A DNA stretch of 64,000 bases from Streptomyces sp. DH41 (GTDB lineage: Bacteria; Actinomycetota; Actinomycetes; Streptomycetales; Streptomycetaceae). Under the pieces are notes generated by a model. It had not been told where the DNA came from and did not search any database. It saw only the letters and a list, made by a program, of their open reading frames with translations. The position numbers and the translations under genes are program-made. The DNA lies in contig NZ_JARVKY010000022.1 in the NCBI RefSeq assembly GCF_029813785.1, positions 93,208 through 157,207 on the forward strand. The letters are read 5' to 3'. Position 1 is the stretch's first letter; each line of letters opens with the position of its first letter. This document shows, piece by piece, positions 63,973-64,000 of this stretch.

Positions 63973-64000
63973 CCCGCCGACGGAACGTTCCGTCGGCGGG
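63973..64000. terminator. Perfect 28-bp palindrome at the window edge
   Basis: The last 28 bases form a gapless palindrome of two 14-bp arms with central AACGTT. It is upstream of the RNase D gene and is probably the terminator hairpin of a gene off the edge. Confidence 0.5.

Overview
The window is a GC-rich (about 70 %) actinobacterial chromosome segment, almost certainly Streptomyces. Evidence: codon third positions are overwhelmingly G/C, GTG/TTG starts follow GGAGG-type ribosome sites, rare TTA codons occur in natural-product genes, and the gene order from murA-acnA (21-26 kb) through the amino-sugar importer, the ROK regulator with xylFGH, dxs, and on to the fadB/fadA/RNase D genes follows, from memory, S. 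coelicolor SCO5998 to about SCO6028.

Region 1 (0-8.1 kb) looks like the edge of a natural-product cluster. It holds a nucleotide-sugar 4-epimerase, a heterodimeric ABC exporter, and a 5-aminolevulinate synthase plus acyl-CoA ligase pair. That pair is the signature of the C5N (2-amino-3-hydroxycyclopentenone) unit. The combination resembles moenomycin-type phosphoglycolipid clusters. The epimerase and the ALA synthase each carry a TTA codon, suggesting bldA control.

Region 2 (8.2-20.9 kb) is mixed accessory DNA: a methyltransferase/MocR regulator divergon; a secreted GH81 beta-1,3-glucanase with a strong promoter and a perfect operator, next to its probable LacI-family repressor; an OBAP-like protein; a GNAT enzyme; two overlapping GvpA-domain genes with extra domains (zinc ribbon, GRAM-like); a haloperoxidase-type hydrolase; a frame-disrupted gene; and a secreted transglycosylase-like protein.

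Region 3 (21-26.2 kb) is core metabolism: a MurA enzyme carrying an N-terminal DNA-binding domain, a DUF4236 protein, and aconitase with a crowded promoter. It is followed by a 26-copy octanucleotide repeat.

Region 4 (26.2-39.9 kb) is a polysaccharide-utilisation locus, probably for acetylated glucuronoxylan. It encodes an acetylxylan esterase, an LplABC-type oligosaccharide importer, a GH39 beta-xylosidase, a DUF624 membrane protein and a GH67 alpha-glucuronidase, plus a secreted GH92 alpha-mannosidase. A GH42 beta-galactosidase survives only as its two ends.

Region 5 (40.4-54.3 kb) holds the ngcEFG-like amino-sugar importer, Rok7B7-like regulator, xylFGH xylose importer, dxs, an APC permease, a NYN/PIN-like protein and a beta-propeller protein.

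Region 6 (54.4-59 kb) is a compact exopolysaccharide module: a UDP-sugar dehydrogenase, a membrane glycosyltransferase 2 and a membrane-anchored CBM3-GH16 enzyme. Region 7 (59.1-64 kb) is the fadB/fadA beta-oxidation operon and an RNase D. No tRNA, rRNA, transposase, integrase or CRISPR array was seen.
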